From positions 82,533,914 through 82,597,913 of the forward strand of contig CM036158.1 of NCBI GenBank assembly GCA_020631735.1: 64,000 nucleotides of DNA. Reading direction: 5' to 3'. The notes below the pieces were generated by a model. That model saw only the letters and a list, made by a program, of their open reading frames with translations. It had not been told where the DNA came from and made no database searches. Origin of the DNA: Saccharum officinarum. Taxonomy: Eukaryota > Streptophyta > Magnoliopsida > Poales > Poaceae. The translations under genes were made by a program, and so were the position numbers. Shown here in pieces: positions 48,687 to 62,100 of the stretch. Each line of letters begins with the position of its first letter. The stretch's first letter is position 1.

Positions 48687-50559
48687 ACCAAGGAGGGAGG
48701 CAATCGAGATGACCAAGGGTCTACGAGGTGAATCGGAATAAATGAAAACTACCTTCCAGAATCAGAGGTCATGGGGTCTTGTCGTCTTGACTTTGCCTAT
48801 ACCTATAGAATTAAGACGTTTTCTACAGAACGTGTTAAGAAGTGTGGCTACGCAAGATCGGGTACTTGGCATATACACATTTTAGAAAGCGTTACAAAGG
48901 GAACGTATCTAGAGGAGGGTCTTTCTTATAGTCTACAAACATACATCATTTTTACCAACTAGTCTTTTTTAAAAGATCTAGTTGCCTGGCTTGATTAATA
49001 ATAATAAGAAGGTATCATACAACAGTTGGTTACATGCGCGAGCAGCGCTCCCTACTGCAGCCTAGGCTGCAGAGGTTCTGGTTTACAAAGGCTAATTATT
49101 CACTACCTAGTCGAATGACCATTAGTGGTCTGAGAGCTGCCCCTTCTACCAAGTACCAGTAGTGCCTAATATCCTTAATCTCCATGAACGTAGCCTTTGC
49201 TGATCTCCTATCGCAAGATGATAGCCAACCTAAAGTTCCACCACTGCTTAAATCCGACGTACTTCCATCTTCCCCATTACGCACATCATAAGGGAGAAAA
49301 GACCCTAACTCCATCGGTTGAGGATTGGTCGGTGATGGCACTGAACTAACAACCATTGATCAAACTGGCACTACAACTTTTTGGGCAGCAGCAGCTCATT
49401 TGACCTCCATCTTCGTAGCATCAGACTCCTCAACTATCGCCACTAGGGCCTTATGTTACAATTGAAGTCTATAGGCACATTATAATATAACCACCTCACA
49501 AACATTCTTTTAGCGCCCGAGAGGGGTCTTAGAGGTGCAAGAGCATGCCAGAGGGGATGAAGAGAGCCAACCGGGGTGCATAAGGGTTTGAAGCGACAAT
49601 GAACCATGCCTCTGGCAACTGGTCGTAGGCTCAACACATAACAACAACCAACCGGGATACCGAATAGCATTATATTGCTACCAAGTCGCCCTGTCTTCAG
49701 CGTGGCTCTGTCTTCACAAACATTCTTCTAGTACCTCTCACGTATCATCTTGGCTACAAAATGGAAGGTGTATGTGGAGACATTTCTCCCACAGAGAATA
49801 CATAGTTGAGACTATAGCCAAATGGCTGGTACACATGCAAGCATGGACAGATCTAGGGGTATCCCTAGGTATTCCTAGGAATAGCCAACTTTTTTGAAGC
49901 ACTCTTAAGTATATATGTATGTATACTTATATATAATAAACGTACAATGAAGTATTCTCTAGTATTTTCGCTAATTTTAGCCCACAACGGCAAAGAACGT
50001 TCTATCGGTCTAGCTCCCAACCTCCCCACCTCACAAGTCGAGCCACTAGGCCCATGAGGCCTCTCCACCCTTTCCTCCCTGGTCGCACCCATGGTGCCCT
50101 CATGCCCTGCCCCTGTCCACCCAACCACATGACTCCACGACTCCTCAACCATGCGAGTTAGTAAGTCCTGAGTGCGAGGCTATTCCTCAATCTCCATTCC
50201 AAAATCTCTAACCCTAATCGACTGGTGGTGCACGCATCTGGTGTGCGGAGCGATTGCGGCCTCTCAGTGCCTAGGCTATGCCTGCATGGTAGATGGTGGC
50301 TCAACGGCCAGGAGGCTAGAGGTAACAGCTGAGCAGCGGCCCACCAGGCACAGAGGCAAGCAAAGCAAGGTGAATTTTTTAACGTGGGAATAAGCAAAGT
50401 TGAAATCCTAGATCCACACTGCATGCAAGAGACCTAAGCTTTCTCCTGTGTCCGTGGAGGCATGCAGACATATGTTTTATGACAAACATTGGTGGTAAAA
50501 GGGATCAACAGTTGAGAATCAATGAATTGATAGTTAGGTGGATCCAACGTCCAGAAAGA
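48687..50559. other. Intergenic stretch, no recognised gene
   Basis: Mixed composition. The minus-strand open frames at 49096-49356 (86 codons) and 49865-50152 show no domain I recognise. The sequence is probably old, unrecognised repeats. Confidence 0.45.
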
Positions 50560-50898
50560 ATATTAACGTGTCAGTATAATAACCGACAGTGATATGAAAA
50601 TGTCATTGTTAGGTTGTGGCTTGACCAGTCGGCTAGAACATATCACTGCCGGGTTGTAGATGAGCCAGCAGTGATATCATAGCTATCACTGTCGGTTCGT
50701 AGCACGAACCGATAGTGAAATATCGCTGCCAGGTGGTGGTTTGAGCCAGCATGATAGGTGTAATCATTGTTGGGTGATTAGTTTCCTGCCAAGTTTCTGG
50801 CTCCTAGGCTTATGACTCGACAGTGATAACTAATCACTGTCGACTCCAAAACAATAGGAAGTGATGCTCCGACAGTGATTGCATGTTCTGGCATAGTG
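50560..50898. mobile_element. Fragment of a CACTA element
   Basis: Several copies of the subterminal motif (ATCACTGTCGG / CCGACAGTGAT and variants) run from about 50583 to 50882, and the right end GCATAGTG at 50891-50898 fits a CACTA terminus. No matching left end with the 3-bp flank ACT (50899-50901) is visible, so the left side is lost or too diverged. The motif is the same as in the complete element at 51282-52061. Confidence 0.6.
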
Positions 50899-51281
50899 AC
50901 TCCTGGATGCTTATGGGGATCTCATATGGTCCTTTTCATCACTCTTCCATCAGTTCTTCCCAAGGAGACATATGATCATCACATTACCACAGTTCACTAC
51001 ATCAAAAAGGGATAAATGAAACCTCCACAATATTTAGCGAAGAGGACTCAAGAAAAAACTTTAATCAAAATTATCTCTTCTATTTTGAAGATTTCTTTTC
51101 CATTGACACAATAAATTCCTTCCTGCAAATACATTGTATGTACTATACATTTTAAACTTTTTCTTCATCTCAACCTACATGTAATTTGCATCGCTAACAT
51201 AATATTGGGTAATACTTCAAATTTAATTCCATTCATCCTACACTTTTCTAAATATTGGTTTCCTCAAATTTGTGCAGTAAA

Positions 51282-52061
51282 CACTACCACAAAACAGACC
51301 ATCACTGCCGAATCTCAACCCATCATCACGGCCGGAAAACAAACTGGTAGTGGGCAAGTGACAGTGATGTGGTTTTTCTTTCTGCCGCAACCCAACCATC
51401 ATCATTGCCAGAAAGCGAACCGGTAGGGGGCAAGTGGCAATGACGTTTTTCAGGATTCGAACTCGAGACCTCAAGCCCTCAAGCGCACATACCAGCTGAG
51501 CTACGCGATACATGTGACTATATAGCTAATGCTATTCTTTCAACTACATATATTTTTGAATCTTATATTGTACATTTGACACTCAAAACAATCTCAAATG
51601 AAAAGATTGTTTAACTGCAAAGTTGTAGATCTCGTTGAGTACTACAACTTTGATGTTGACTTTGTCTCCATTCGACATTAACATGTCAAATTTGATCCAA
51701 AACTTGTATTGAATATTTGGACTTGTAAACCATCTCAAATTAAAGTTATCAGCTAGTTTTAGATCTCTTTTAAGTCCTAATTTTGATATCAAGTTTGTCT
51801 TAATCCGATCTCATATGAAAAAGTTATGATTTTTTTACAAAACAACTATGACTGTCGGTTGAAGCCACGAACCGGCACTATCCTTGTTGGTTCGTGGCTT
51901 AAACCAACTGTGATAATACCATGTCTATCACTGTTGGTTGAAGCCACAAACCGGTAGTGATAGTCGTCAGTTGAAGCCATGAACCGATAGCGATACTCTA
52001 TCACTGCCGGTTCCAAAACAACTGGCAGTGATAATTTGTGATTGTCAGTTCTGTAGTAGTG
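51282..52061. mobile_element. Complete non-autonomous CACTA element (780 bp)
   Basis: Ends CACTACCACAAAACAGAC and GTTCTGTAGTAGTG; the 3-bp target duplication AAA is present on both sides (51279-51281 and 52062-52064). Inverted subterminal copies of ATCACTGCCGGTTC fill both ends. The interior has a tRNA-like module and an AT-rich part with GTAGATCTCGTTGAGTAC, similar to the tandem unit in the CACTA at 3104-8715. There is no gene. Confidence 0.85.
51446..51511 (-). other. tRNA-like sequence inside the small CACTA element
   Basis: The minus strand reads GTAGCTCAGCTGGTATGTGC (a good A box), then GGTCTCGAGTTCGAATCC (a good B box) about 25 bp later. The D stem pairs at 3 of 4 positions and the T stem has a mismatch. 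No proper anticodon or acceptor stem forms, so this is a tRNA-derived relic rather than a tRNA gene. Confidence 0.55.
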
Positions 52062-53444
52062 AAAGCGCTAGGTATTTAGTATATTTGACAAAACTTACCT
52101 ATATCATAAATCATGAAATCTTTCAAAGTCAATTCGGCTAAAACCCCAAAACTGTCTTTACTTTTATCATACTGTTGCTTTCAGCACTGCTAGTTTCTAT
52201 TTCATCTTGAAAAAGCGCATCGAGAAACTGTTTAGGTATTTTTCGAGTGGGTTTCACAGTTGTATTGATGCATTATATAGGTACAACTTGTGCTTGATTT
52301 TCCAGCTTCAATCGCTCAAATTGTTATTGGGTTGACCAATCAAAATATGCAAACGGTTTGGCAGTGCCTGTGACGACCTCTCGGATTGTGAGAAAGCACT
52401 ATCCCTAAAAAATTGATTATTTAATTTTGTCCTAAATCTAATTATTTAAAGTTTTTAGGGATATTTACATAGTATACCTATTTGAATTATTTAAATTATA
52501 TTACCAAATAATTTTGATTAGATTAGTCATAGGAATATGTACATGGTGTACCTATTTGGTGTTATAAGTGTTGATGTTCTCCTCTATAAATTTAAATAAA
52601 CTTTAGAAAAGTTTGACATAGAATAAAACTGAAATATCAACATTTTTAGGACAGATCGAGGAATTATTTTCCTACTGCTAATAGGCAGATAAGTAAGAAA
52701 ATTGTATTGACAAAATAAAACCGCAAATGCATGCAATATACATTCTGCTTTTTGCGTGCGAATTATTACTCCCTGCTAATGTGAAGCAAACAAATCAAAG
52801 TGCAACCGTAATGTGAAATAATGCCACGAGCTTCCTCCGTTTCCAAATTGTTAATCGTTTTATATTAGTATTGTAATTTGGAACTTGTATATTACGTATG
52901 CAAAAACGTTAACTTGATTGATAAGAAGATTAAAAGATGAAGGAAACCGTTTAGCATGAAATGGAAAAGAAGAAATTCGTAACGAGAAGTGGATAAAAAA
53001 TATAGAGAAATGTTGCTCTGAAATCTGAGTGCTGTGCTAGCTGTGTTACTAAACAACGATGTAGTTGGTGAGTGTAGTAGTGCAAATCCACTAATATCAT
53101 GGAACCAATCTAGCTGGTCAATTCATACTGTTCAATCAACGTATTGAGATTTAGCCTAAATTAGAACCCAGAATTGTTGCCTGCTATAGTCAATTCAACA
53201 AACAAAACAAGACCGTCATATCATACTTCCTTTCTCTCGGTCATAGCTAGCATATCATCTTTATTATTTTGTCAATTGGAAAAAGAAGAGGAAGGTGAGA
53301 ATATACGTGATCGGGAGATGATACCGGAGGCCTGGGCATTCGCCATTTGCATCTTACCGCCCTGATCTGAGTGAACATCTAAGAGAGGCCGAAAGCAGTA
53401 GCTACGTACGTACCTTGTGCCAGTATAGTGGCGAAGAGACAATA
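52062..53444. other. Upstream region of the second peroxidase gene
   Basis: AT-rich, no gene. No convincing TATA box could be chosen. Confidence 0.45.
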
Positions 53445-54357
53445 ATGGCCTCTCCTGGCTCTCCAGCATCGCGCATCAGTGCGGCGGCGCTAATGGCGAT
53501 GCTGGCGGTCGCCGCTGGTGGCAGCGCACAGCTGAAGTACGGGTTCTACAAAGGCAAGTGCAACGGCAGCGACGTGGAGGCAGTGGTCCAGGGCATAGTG
53601 AAGGCCCACTTCGCGCGCGAGAACCCCATCGTCGCCTATCTCCTCCGCATGCAGTTCCACGACCACGAGTGCGCCGTCAATGTACGTATGTAAAGACCAT
53701 GCACGTGCGTGTTCACAAGGAGTACGTGTACTTACGGCGGTTAACGTATGCTCCCAACTGCAACCGGTTACGATGGCAGGGGTGCGATGGTGGTCTGCTG
53801 ATCGACGGCCCCGGCACGGAGAAGACGGCGGCACCCAACCTGAGCGTCAAAGGCTACGATCTCATCGCAGCCATCAAAACGGTGCTGGAGGGGATGTGCC
53901 CCGGCGTGGTGTCCTTCTCCGACATCCAGATCCTCGCCACCAGGGACGCGGTCGCGCTGACCGGGGGCCGGCGTACGCGGTGCGCACGGGGCGCAGGGAC
54001 CGCCGGCAGTCTCGAGCCTCCGACGTCAGGCTCCCGGCGCCGGACTACACGGCGGCGCAGGCGGTCGCCTACTACGCCAGGCTGGGGATGAACGCGTTCG
54101 AAACGGTGGCGCTGCTGGGCGCGCACACCGTGGGCACCACGCGCTGCAGCGCCATCAAGAGCAGCAGGCTGTACGGGTACGGCGGCAAACACGGCGCGAC
54201 CGACCCAGACATGGACCCGGCCCCCGCGTCCGTGTACAAGAAGTGGGTGTGTCCGAACGTGTCCTCGTCGGACGGCAACGCCGTGTTCTTGGACGACCAG
54301 TGGAGCGCGCTCAAGGTGGACAACCACTACTACAGGAACCTGCAGCTCCGCCACGGC
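53445..54357 (+). pseudogene. Class III peroxidase, frameshifted and 3'-truncated
   Basis: Exon 1 (53445-53681) encodes a signal peptide, KYGFYKGKC and the distal region [14 protein letters not shown]; intron 1 is 53682-53779. Exon 2 starts [17 protein letters not shown] and runs without introns 2 and 3 through GAHTVGTTRC (proximal His) to NHYYRNLQLRHG. Defects: a two-codon insertion in the FHDCF motif (FHD-HE-CAV), loss of the Cys of SCADI (SFSDI), and one missing base at about 53970 in the GGPAY region that shifts the frame. Homology ends at 54357, so the last 85-90 residues are absent. It retains the distal Arg that the 12-kb gene lacks. The two genes are paralogues about 40 kb apart, separated by the TE nest. 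Confidence 0.85.
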
Positions 54358-54659
54358 CAGGCCCGGCCCTGGGGGTGCGATATGTGCCTCCGTTCAGGGC
54401 CCACGAGGCCAAGGGGCCCAACCCAAAATATGCAAGTAGGCATAGGCCCTACCTCCCCGCTACCGGAACCTCCTTCCTCGCGTGCTACCAGAGCTGTAGA
54501 TGAGAGCCGAGAGGCCGTACTCCGAGCTAAACTTCAGTGCCGCCTGCGCTGTGCTGTGTCTATACGTGAACTGAGACGAAAAGGAGCAGCTAGCAACAAT
54601 AGATAAGAAAGGGCGGGTTCCAGTTGAAAATTACTAGAGAGAAAGAAAAATAGAAAGAA
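54358..54659. other. Sequence replacing the 3' end of the peroxidase pseudogene
   Basis: Unrelated to peroxidase. The sense frame stays open to 54606 and has no recognisable domain. It stops at the assembly gap, so its origin is open. Confidence 0.5.
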
Positions 54660-54759
54660 NNNNNNNNNNNNNNNNNNNNNNNNNNNNNNNNNNNNNNNNN
54701 NNNNNNNNNNNNNNNNNNNNNNNNNNNNNNNNNNNNNNNNNNNNNNNNNNNNNNNNNNN
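54660..54759. other. Assembly gap (100 N)
   Basis: Exactly 100 N, a conventional placeholder for a gap of unknown size. The sequence on the right is a second copy of 31279 onward. Confidence 0.99.
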
Positions 54760-56008
54760 GTCAGGATGGACTACTCGGTGCAATGCCACCGCGAGACTAG
54801 TCTACCTCTAATCTCGATCACAAGAACTCTTTCATCTGCTACAAAATCTAACAAGACTTACAACTCATGCCCGAGAGACTGCTCTACTTTACAAAACTAC
54901 CATATTCATAACTACAAGACTTCAAGAACTGCAACAAGACACTTCTGGTATGCAGCAGCTCGCTAGGGGGTATTTATAGGCCAAGGAGCGGCATACATAG
55001 AACAAGTGCACCAAACAAATCCAACCTGACAAAGCATTCAGAGAAGTGACATAAAGCAGTAAAGGAAAAGCTACCACATATGAAGACACAGTACTCAAGG
55101 ATGGTATATTCAAAGGAATATGCCAACACTGTGCAACCCATGACTGCGTAGAATTAAACCAACCCAACGACCAACTACCACCTACCACTCACAAAAAGAA
55201 GATTACTTGCAAATATGACAAAAGACCCTATATTCTAGTTATTGAATAAAAAGAACCCGAATATATGCTCGGGGGCTGCAGGGTACATATCCACAGATGA
55301 GATTTTTAGTTTTTCCAATGATAAAAATTCAAGACCCTCCAACTTTTTGTTCCAAATAGCAAGAGGCTCGGGGGTTACACTCAGTGAGTGCGCTTTTTCT
55401 TCAAAAAAGCGCACGTCACTCAAAAGACTTCTTCAAGATAGGACCACTTCAAGGCTTCACGTCGAAAGAATCCAGACCAAGCTCGCTTCACCAGGCAAAG
55501 CCGGAGAAACAAAGAGGCCTTCGAGTTCAACCATAAAATGCTCGGGGCTTGTTGATGCGGGACCCGCAGGGTTCCCCAACAATGTGACTACAGGCCGTGG
55601 GCCCTAGCCAGGCCCTCGGACAGAAGCAAGAAGAGGAGCAGCGTTTGCTACATCGAAACCTAAGTAGAATAGGCCAGACTAGCCGGATTCCTATGAAAAA
55701 TACCTTCTGTATTTAGTTCAGGATACCTTCTTTGGATCCGACTAGGATTGCAACCACACCATAGCCTTCTCTATCGATATAAAGAGAGGTCGTGGGCACC
55801 CCGGTAAGGAACATAACATAACATAATCAATCCAATGTAAAGGCTAACGCCGACTAGACATAAAGGTTATTACTCGATCATGATCGAGGGCCTAAACCAG
55901 TATAAATCGACTATCTCTGCATTCACCATCGAGTTCCAGCACACGCTGAAGCCCGAACAACTGTCCCGGGTACCCCCGTGGCAAGCTATCGGTGGTAATA
56001 CATCAATA
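54760..56008 (+). mobile_element. Second copy of the 3' end of the Tat element
   Basis: Corresponds to 31279-32527 with a handful of differences (for example AGAACTCT for AGACTTCT, GCGCTTTTTC for GTGCTTTTTC, and a 4-G for a 5-G run before the LTR). The 3' LTR copy is 55550-56008, followed by GCACC. Confidence 0.95.
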
Positions 56009-56129
56009 GCACCATGGTGGCTCACGCTGGCAATGGCCGGCTGCGGGCATCCAGGTGACGTCCGTGGTGACTTGAGGCCCGTGCTCGCACACCTAGGCTC
56101 GTGCTGCCGCCGGGATGGAGCTACGGGGC
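56009..56129 (+). mobile_element. Second copy of the LINE-like middle piece
   Basis: Corresponds to 32528-32648. It ends GGGGC, the intact LARD target duplication. Confidence 0.85.
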
Positions 56130-59100
56130 TGTAACAGAACCGTCCAAATTATAAGAGCACAAGTATAAAAACAATCACCGAAGTGATCAAATTCTCACAC
56201 TTGAGCCCATATAACTCCGGTAGTCCAATGAAATCACGAGGGATTTCAAACCAACCAACATACAAGCCAAGATCGTAGTGATTCAACATAACAAGTCACA
56301 TGTTACAATCATTTCACAAGTAATTCAATATACATCGGAGTTCAACATAGTTATTACAAATTAACTTGAAAAGTAGCGGAAGCAAAGTAATTTGAAACTA
56401 ACATTGATCTTATTTCAAATACATGCCAGTACCACAGTCGACTTCCAACAAAAGCATTAGAGATAAGGTAAATAAGAAGGATCATGCCCGTGATCACACT
56501 CCGCCACTACGGCAGGAGTCAACCAACTCTTGCAGCCGCCATGATACATCATAACCTGCAACAAGTGGGGATAAAACCCTGAGTACGAGAAGGTACTCAG
56601 CTAGACTTACCCGTCAGAAACCAGAAATAAGGTGACACCAAGGATCATGCAAGGCTGATATAAAGTGGGGCTAGCTTGACAACATTTTGCATAAAAGCTT
56701 AATATAGATGATCAATCATTAATGCTTAAGCATCAAGTTAATTATCATTAACCTATCATCTATATTAGAACCTGTACTAGAGCACTCACTTTATTAGGAG
56801 CAAACAATATTAACCATAGCAGGTATAAATTGAGGCAACCTTTCCATCGTGATCCAATTAACCATCCGTTCAATTTAATGGAATCTACGTTGCCGCTGCT
56901 CAAGTCAAGTGCTCACTAACCGGGAGCGACGGCGATTCGAATCGAATTCCTATCCAGCTGGAGGGGTATTTCTAACACTCACCGTGCAGACCCCTGCCAG
57001 GGTCGCACAGGCCACCTTTTCATATGATTCAGGAATCGCGGGTCCGAATGATGTCGCGACCCCAAGGGCGACACTCTGCCAGGTGATAGGGACTCTAACC
57101 CCCCCTTGGTCTCACGCCAATGTCCCCAAGCACATCCTTTCTCTCCTCCAAGAAGCAACCTACCATTCGATTCCCGGCCTGAATCACATTACTCGGCTTC
57201 GCGGTCGGAACGACTTATCCGGCCAACTAAGTGTTAGACTGCGTTCAACATGACTCAAGGACGTACAGCGAATCGGTCCTTAAACGACTCAGACGGGGAT
57301 AGATTCACACCCAAGACCTCCATGCCTTGTCGCTTCACTATCATCCTCCCGCCCGGTCTCATTTCATTTTATTAACACATGGTTCCTTTCCACGATAGCA
57401 AATATAGCCAACCGTGCCATATATGAATATCCCTATATCTCGCAGGTGACAGGAAATCACCTGACTTCTACCGCTTAAAGCAGGGCTAAGCATCTACTCG
57501 ATCCTAGTAGTCTATGTAGGATTCAAGGATTCATATATCTGGACAAGGAATGATATAATGCAGCAAGGTTTCCAACCAACTCAACAATACTTATAACATA
57601 TATAGAATTAATTGCTTTAAAGATAGGAGGCTTATAATGCTCCGGGGCTTGCCTGGGATCCGACTCAAGTTAGAGTATGTCAGAAGAACTCGCTTGGCGA
57701 GCATTTCCCTTCGAGATGGATCCACCAACTCCATCTTCGGGTTTGGCTCCACCACACGTCCTTCACGTGGTGCATCTAGCGTACCTAAATGAGATGCAAG
57801 ATGCAAGTGTATGAATACAAAGAAGTGCAATAAACAAAGTAATCATGCAAGCATACCAAAGTTCACCTAAACCCTAGAGCTAATTAACTTAATCCTCAAG
57901 AAGACATAACATAGAAGAGGGCAAGCACATTAATCAAGAAACAAGTCTCACAAGATTACAGGGTACCACTCAAGTATCATCAAAGATATGAGTCACATTT
58001 CAATACCCAAGCATGACAAAGTTAATCAAAGTACTAGAACTAGAAATTGCTACCTTCTGGACATCAAACCAACAGTTGAGTAATTTAATCATAACTGGAG
58101 ATCTACAACTCCAAATGACTTGCAAGAAGACATTATGGAAAGCTTATGAAATTATATAAATTTCATTTATAAACATCACAGCATGTTTCCAAAGTTTAAC
58201 ATGTCGAATTTACACAAATACCGAAACTGGTCTAACAAGACAGAGAGCAAGCAATTCTGTAACCTAACTTTAAACAGCTGTAGTTTCTAAACCATATGGC
58301 CAAATGCCACCAAATTTTTAACAGCAGCTAGATCATGAAATTCACAACAACTTTGTTATAGCACACAAGACATGAAAACATCATTTGCATAGGGTAATTA
58401 ACAATATCCTCAAATCTGTTCAGAAACCTCATTTGCAAGAAATAATTATTAACTTATGTTGCAAACATATAATTAGACAAAACCAACTTTACCAACATGT
58501 CACACAAGACTAATGAACACCAGAAAACATAGTGCCCAATACTAAATAATTTCTTTTAATACATTTTCTTAATTTATTTAGATAAGTAGGTGGAATTATG
58601 ACCACATCATAAAGATGCTCAATAAATTCTACCAAAATTACAGGGGTCTACAAATGCTCTCAAAAGTCTACTGTCCAAATTTCAAGCCATTTAGACAAGT
58701 AGATCAACCTCTATGAAAAAGACAAATAGCTATTGCAATAAATCATGTAAAAGCAAATTAAACCTAAAACTCAATATTTTCTGTGAACCCAAGGCCATAT
58801 TATGAATCAATATGATAGAGAAACATCATACTCAGGTAATGGAACAATATTTTCTATTTTATCATTTATATATTATTTATAAGCTATTTATCAAGCTATA
58901 AACAAGTTAAATCAATAACTTGAGTATAAAGTAAGCAATGACCATGAAATTTATACCACAGTACATCCCTATCATAACAAACCTACCATAAAAATTTCAC
59001 ATCATTTGGAGCATCACAACTCAAGATATAAAATGACAAGTAATAAATGTAATTTTCCTTATTTAACAAGGTCAAATCAAAACCCTAGGAAAACAGTGAA

Positions 59101-62100
59101 CAATTAGTGTGTTTAATATTTTTCCTAGCAAGTACATGTCATCACAAAATTAACAAAACAAGAATCACTATTTTTGGAGTCCTAAAACTCCAGATCTTAC
59201 TCTGATTAGGTTTAAAGGCATTTCTAGAGCTCTTATTCAACTTAAATAAACACACTAGAAAACATCTATAAACATATAGAATTTTATGACTCTACTGCAT
59301 AGATCTCTTCTCAAGGTTTCCAAAAAGTCCCCATTTACTAATTTTGGAGTTTCCTAGCCTGAGATATGAATTTTTGAAGATTTAACATGAATTTGAAATT
59401 CAAAAACCGAATTCTTCTTACCCTACTGAATTCGCTAGGTCTACCCGATAACTCACCCGAGCCTGCTACTACTTAACCTGACACGCGGGGCCTATCGTCC
59501 AGCCGGTCCCACACGTCAGACAGATGGACACAGAGGAGAACAACGATCTTCTTCTACCTCCCGACGCCGGCAGAGGAGGGGGGCCGGCCTTCGCGGCTCC
59601 GGCGAGGGGGCTCCCCGACGGCGGCGACTAAGGGCAGCACGAGCTCCAACGTGCCCTTGCGCAACCGCAGAGCTACATGTCTCGGCCCGCGGTGGTCCCT
59701 AGCGCTGTGGCCACCGGAGTAAGCGGCGGCGACGGCGGCGGCCCGATGTCGGTGGCCTCCGGTGAAGGTCCAGGCCGGGGAAGAGGTGCCGCGCGGGCGG
59801 CATGGTGTGGCGAAGGTGGTGCGGCGGTCCGTTCAGGCAGAGGAAGGCCGAGAGTAGGCGAACGTTGGTGGCCAGGGAGCTCGGCGGCGGCGCCCATGGC
59901 GGAGCGTGCTTGCGAGCTACTGCAGCGCGAGAGGGTGAGCGAAGAGAGGGCGAGAGCGAGTGAGAGACTGAGAGGGAGCTCGGGCGTTTGCTTTGGATGA
60001 GCAAGGCGAGGCAGGACGCGCGTCAGTGGTGTGGGGCGCGAGCTCGCGCATGGCCGACACGCACTGGGCGCGTGTCACCCGTTGAGGAAATCCGTCGAGC
60101 GCGTGGCAGGTGCTGCTGTGGGTAAAATGGACACCAGTTTTGGGCCTCTTACGGGCCGAATTAGCAAACGTGCCTTAAACAAAGTTTGAAGCCCACATGA
60201 AGACCTACAATTTCTATTTAAGGTGCACTGCAATTAGGGTTATGGATTAGTGGATAATCAGGTCCAAAGTTGACACTGTCATCTTGTTGACAGCGGTTAA
60301 GTAAACCCAACAATTGATGACCAAAACGGAGTCGAACTTCATCCATCTCTTCACCTGCTCTTCTCCAAAGAATATACTCCAACTTCTATTTTTGGGTCAA
60401 CTCAAGTTATGTAACAAAATTTGGAGAACGTTGAATGTCAACCGGTATTGGTGCTGGAATTCCTGGACTTGGAATATTTCTAAGTCTGAAACAAACTGCA
60501 ACAGATTCAAACTTTGGGCCATGGTTTGACTTATTTCCAAGCTAAATCATGGTATGCTCCAAAAACAAAGTTTGTTGCACACAACTCAAGCTACAACTTT
60601 TATTAAAGGATCATGGACTGGTTCAGCATGGTTATGGAGATAAAGATCACCAAACATGTCAACTTATTACTACTAACTCAGGACTTAGAATATTTTTCTA
60701 AGTGCTGAAAACAGCAGCTGAATCCACATTGTGATCTCTATTTGACTAGGTTAGAGGCCAAACTAGCTCTTGACCATTAAATAAAGTTTGTTCTACACAA
60801 GATGAACTACAACTTTTGTTTAAGGTCAAACCTCATAACTGGTACAGAAGTCAAACTTTCACTTTGGTCAAAGTATCAACTCGATAAAGCCGAAACTAGG
60901 GTTTTAGGCCAATCGGGGCAATTTCTTGACATTTGCTCAGCATGAACCCTTCATAACTTTTGTTGTAGAGTTCATCTAGAGTCATTTGGACAAGTTGCAA
61001 GGTTTGGCTGATGATCTACAATTCCATTCACTTAATGATGCAAGTTCCAATAGGAATGGAACTTATCATTTCATGTGACTTTTTGATTCCAAACTCCATG
61101 AAACTTTTCCAGGGCTTCATATAGATAGTTACTGATGTGAGACATGTGAAGATACTTTGATAACAACACCCAAGCATATATCTTAAAAATGGCCTATATG
61201 CAAAGAAGGGTGCAGCATCCAAGTTTAGATTAGGGTTTATTTCCATAGGTTTGACTTTGGCATCGTCATCTCCACTAATTTATCATGTTTGAGCTTCAAC
61301 CCACTACTTAATTGGTGATCAACACCTGGGGTGTTACAGCCCTCCCCCTTAAAAGAATCGCGTCCCGAGATTCGGAATGGAAGATCTTTTAAGGAAGAGA
61401 GACACGTTATTTAGTTCCCAACATCTACTATAGCATTCAGCTATAAAGCTTCAACATCGGCGAACAATTTGGTCAAAGGCACTTTCTGATACTTACTCTT
61501 TATGGTAAAATCTGTCTGAAGAATTTCCTTCATTGACTTCCATGAAACATTGTTACTTTGGGAGGAATCCAAGATAGCACGTACTGCACTCTCAGTGTAC
61601 GGAGATCATTTGGTCCATGAGTGAACCACTCACAAGGATCTGACTCTTTAGTGAACACAGCATAGTCCGTATGAACTTTACATCAAACCAAAGTCTTCAG
61701 AAGTATACTCGTTGAAATGACTCTATATCCACATGGTTTTGAAAAGCAGTTCTCTACCAAAATGGCTTGAGTACAACCTTCCAAAAGGGTGAGATCATAG
61801 ATGACAAACATTCTCTGAGGCTATAGGATACTGACTAACCAATAGACAGGGTCTAGGTTGGTCGTAAATGTTCAAACATTCCGATATCAACTAATGGAAA
61901 ACTACTTGAGGTTCCATGTGTGCAGTTCTCTTTCTCTGATGACAACACTGTATTATCTGAGTCTGTCGAGGGGTCAATGAATGTGATGGCTGACTCTGTC
62001 GGCTTCGTATTCCTGCCAACAGCTACCTAATAAGATTCTTTTATCCAAGACAACAGTTATCTGGGTTGAATCAGATGCAACCTCTTGGTAAAAACATGTA

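Noticed and set aside
49096..49356. 86-codon minus-strand frame as a possible gene
   Set aside because: No recognisable domain, no clear exon structure and no neighbouring continuation.
49367..50898. A CACTA element from CACTACAAC (about 49369) to TAGTG at 50898
   Set aside because: The left flank (TGG) does not match the right flank (ACT), and no subterminal motif is present near the left candidate.
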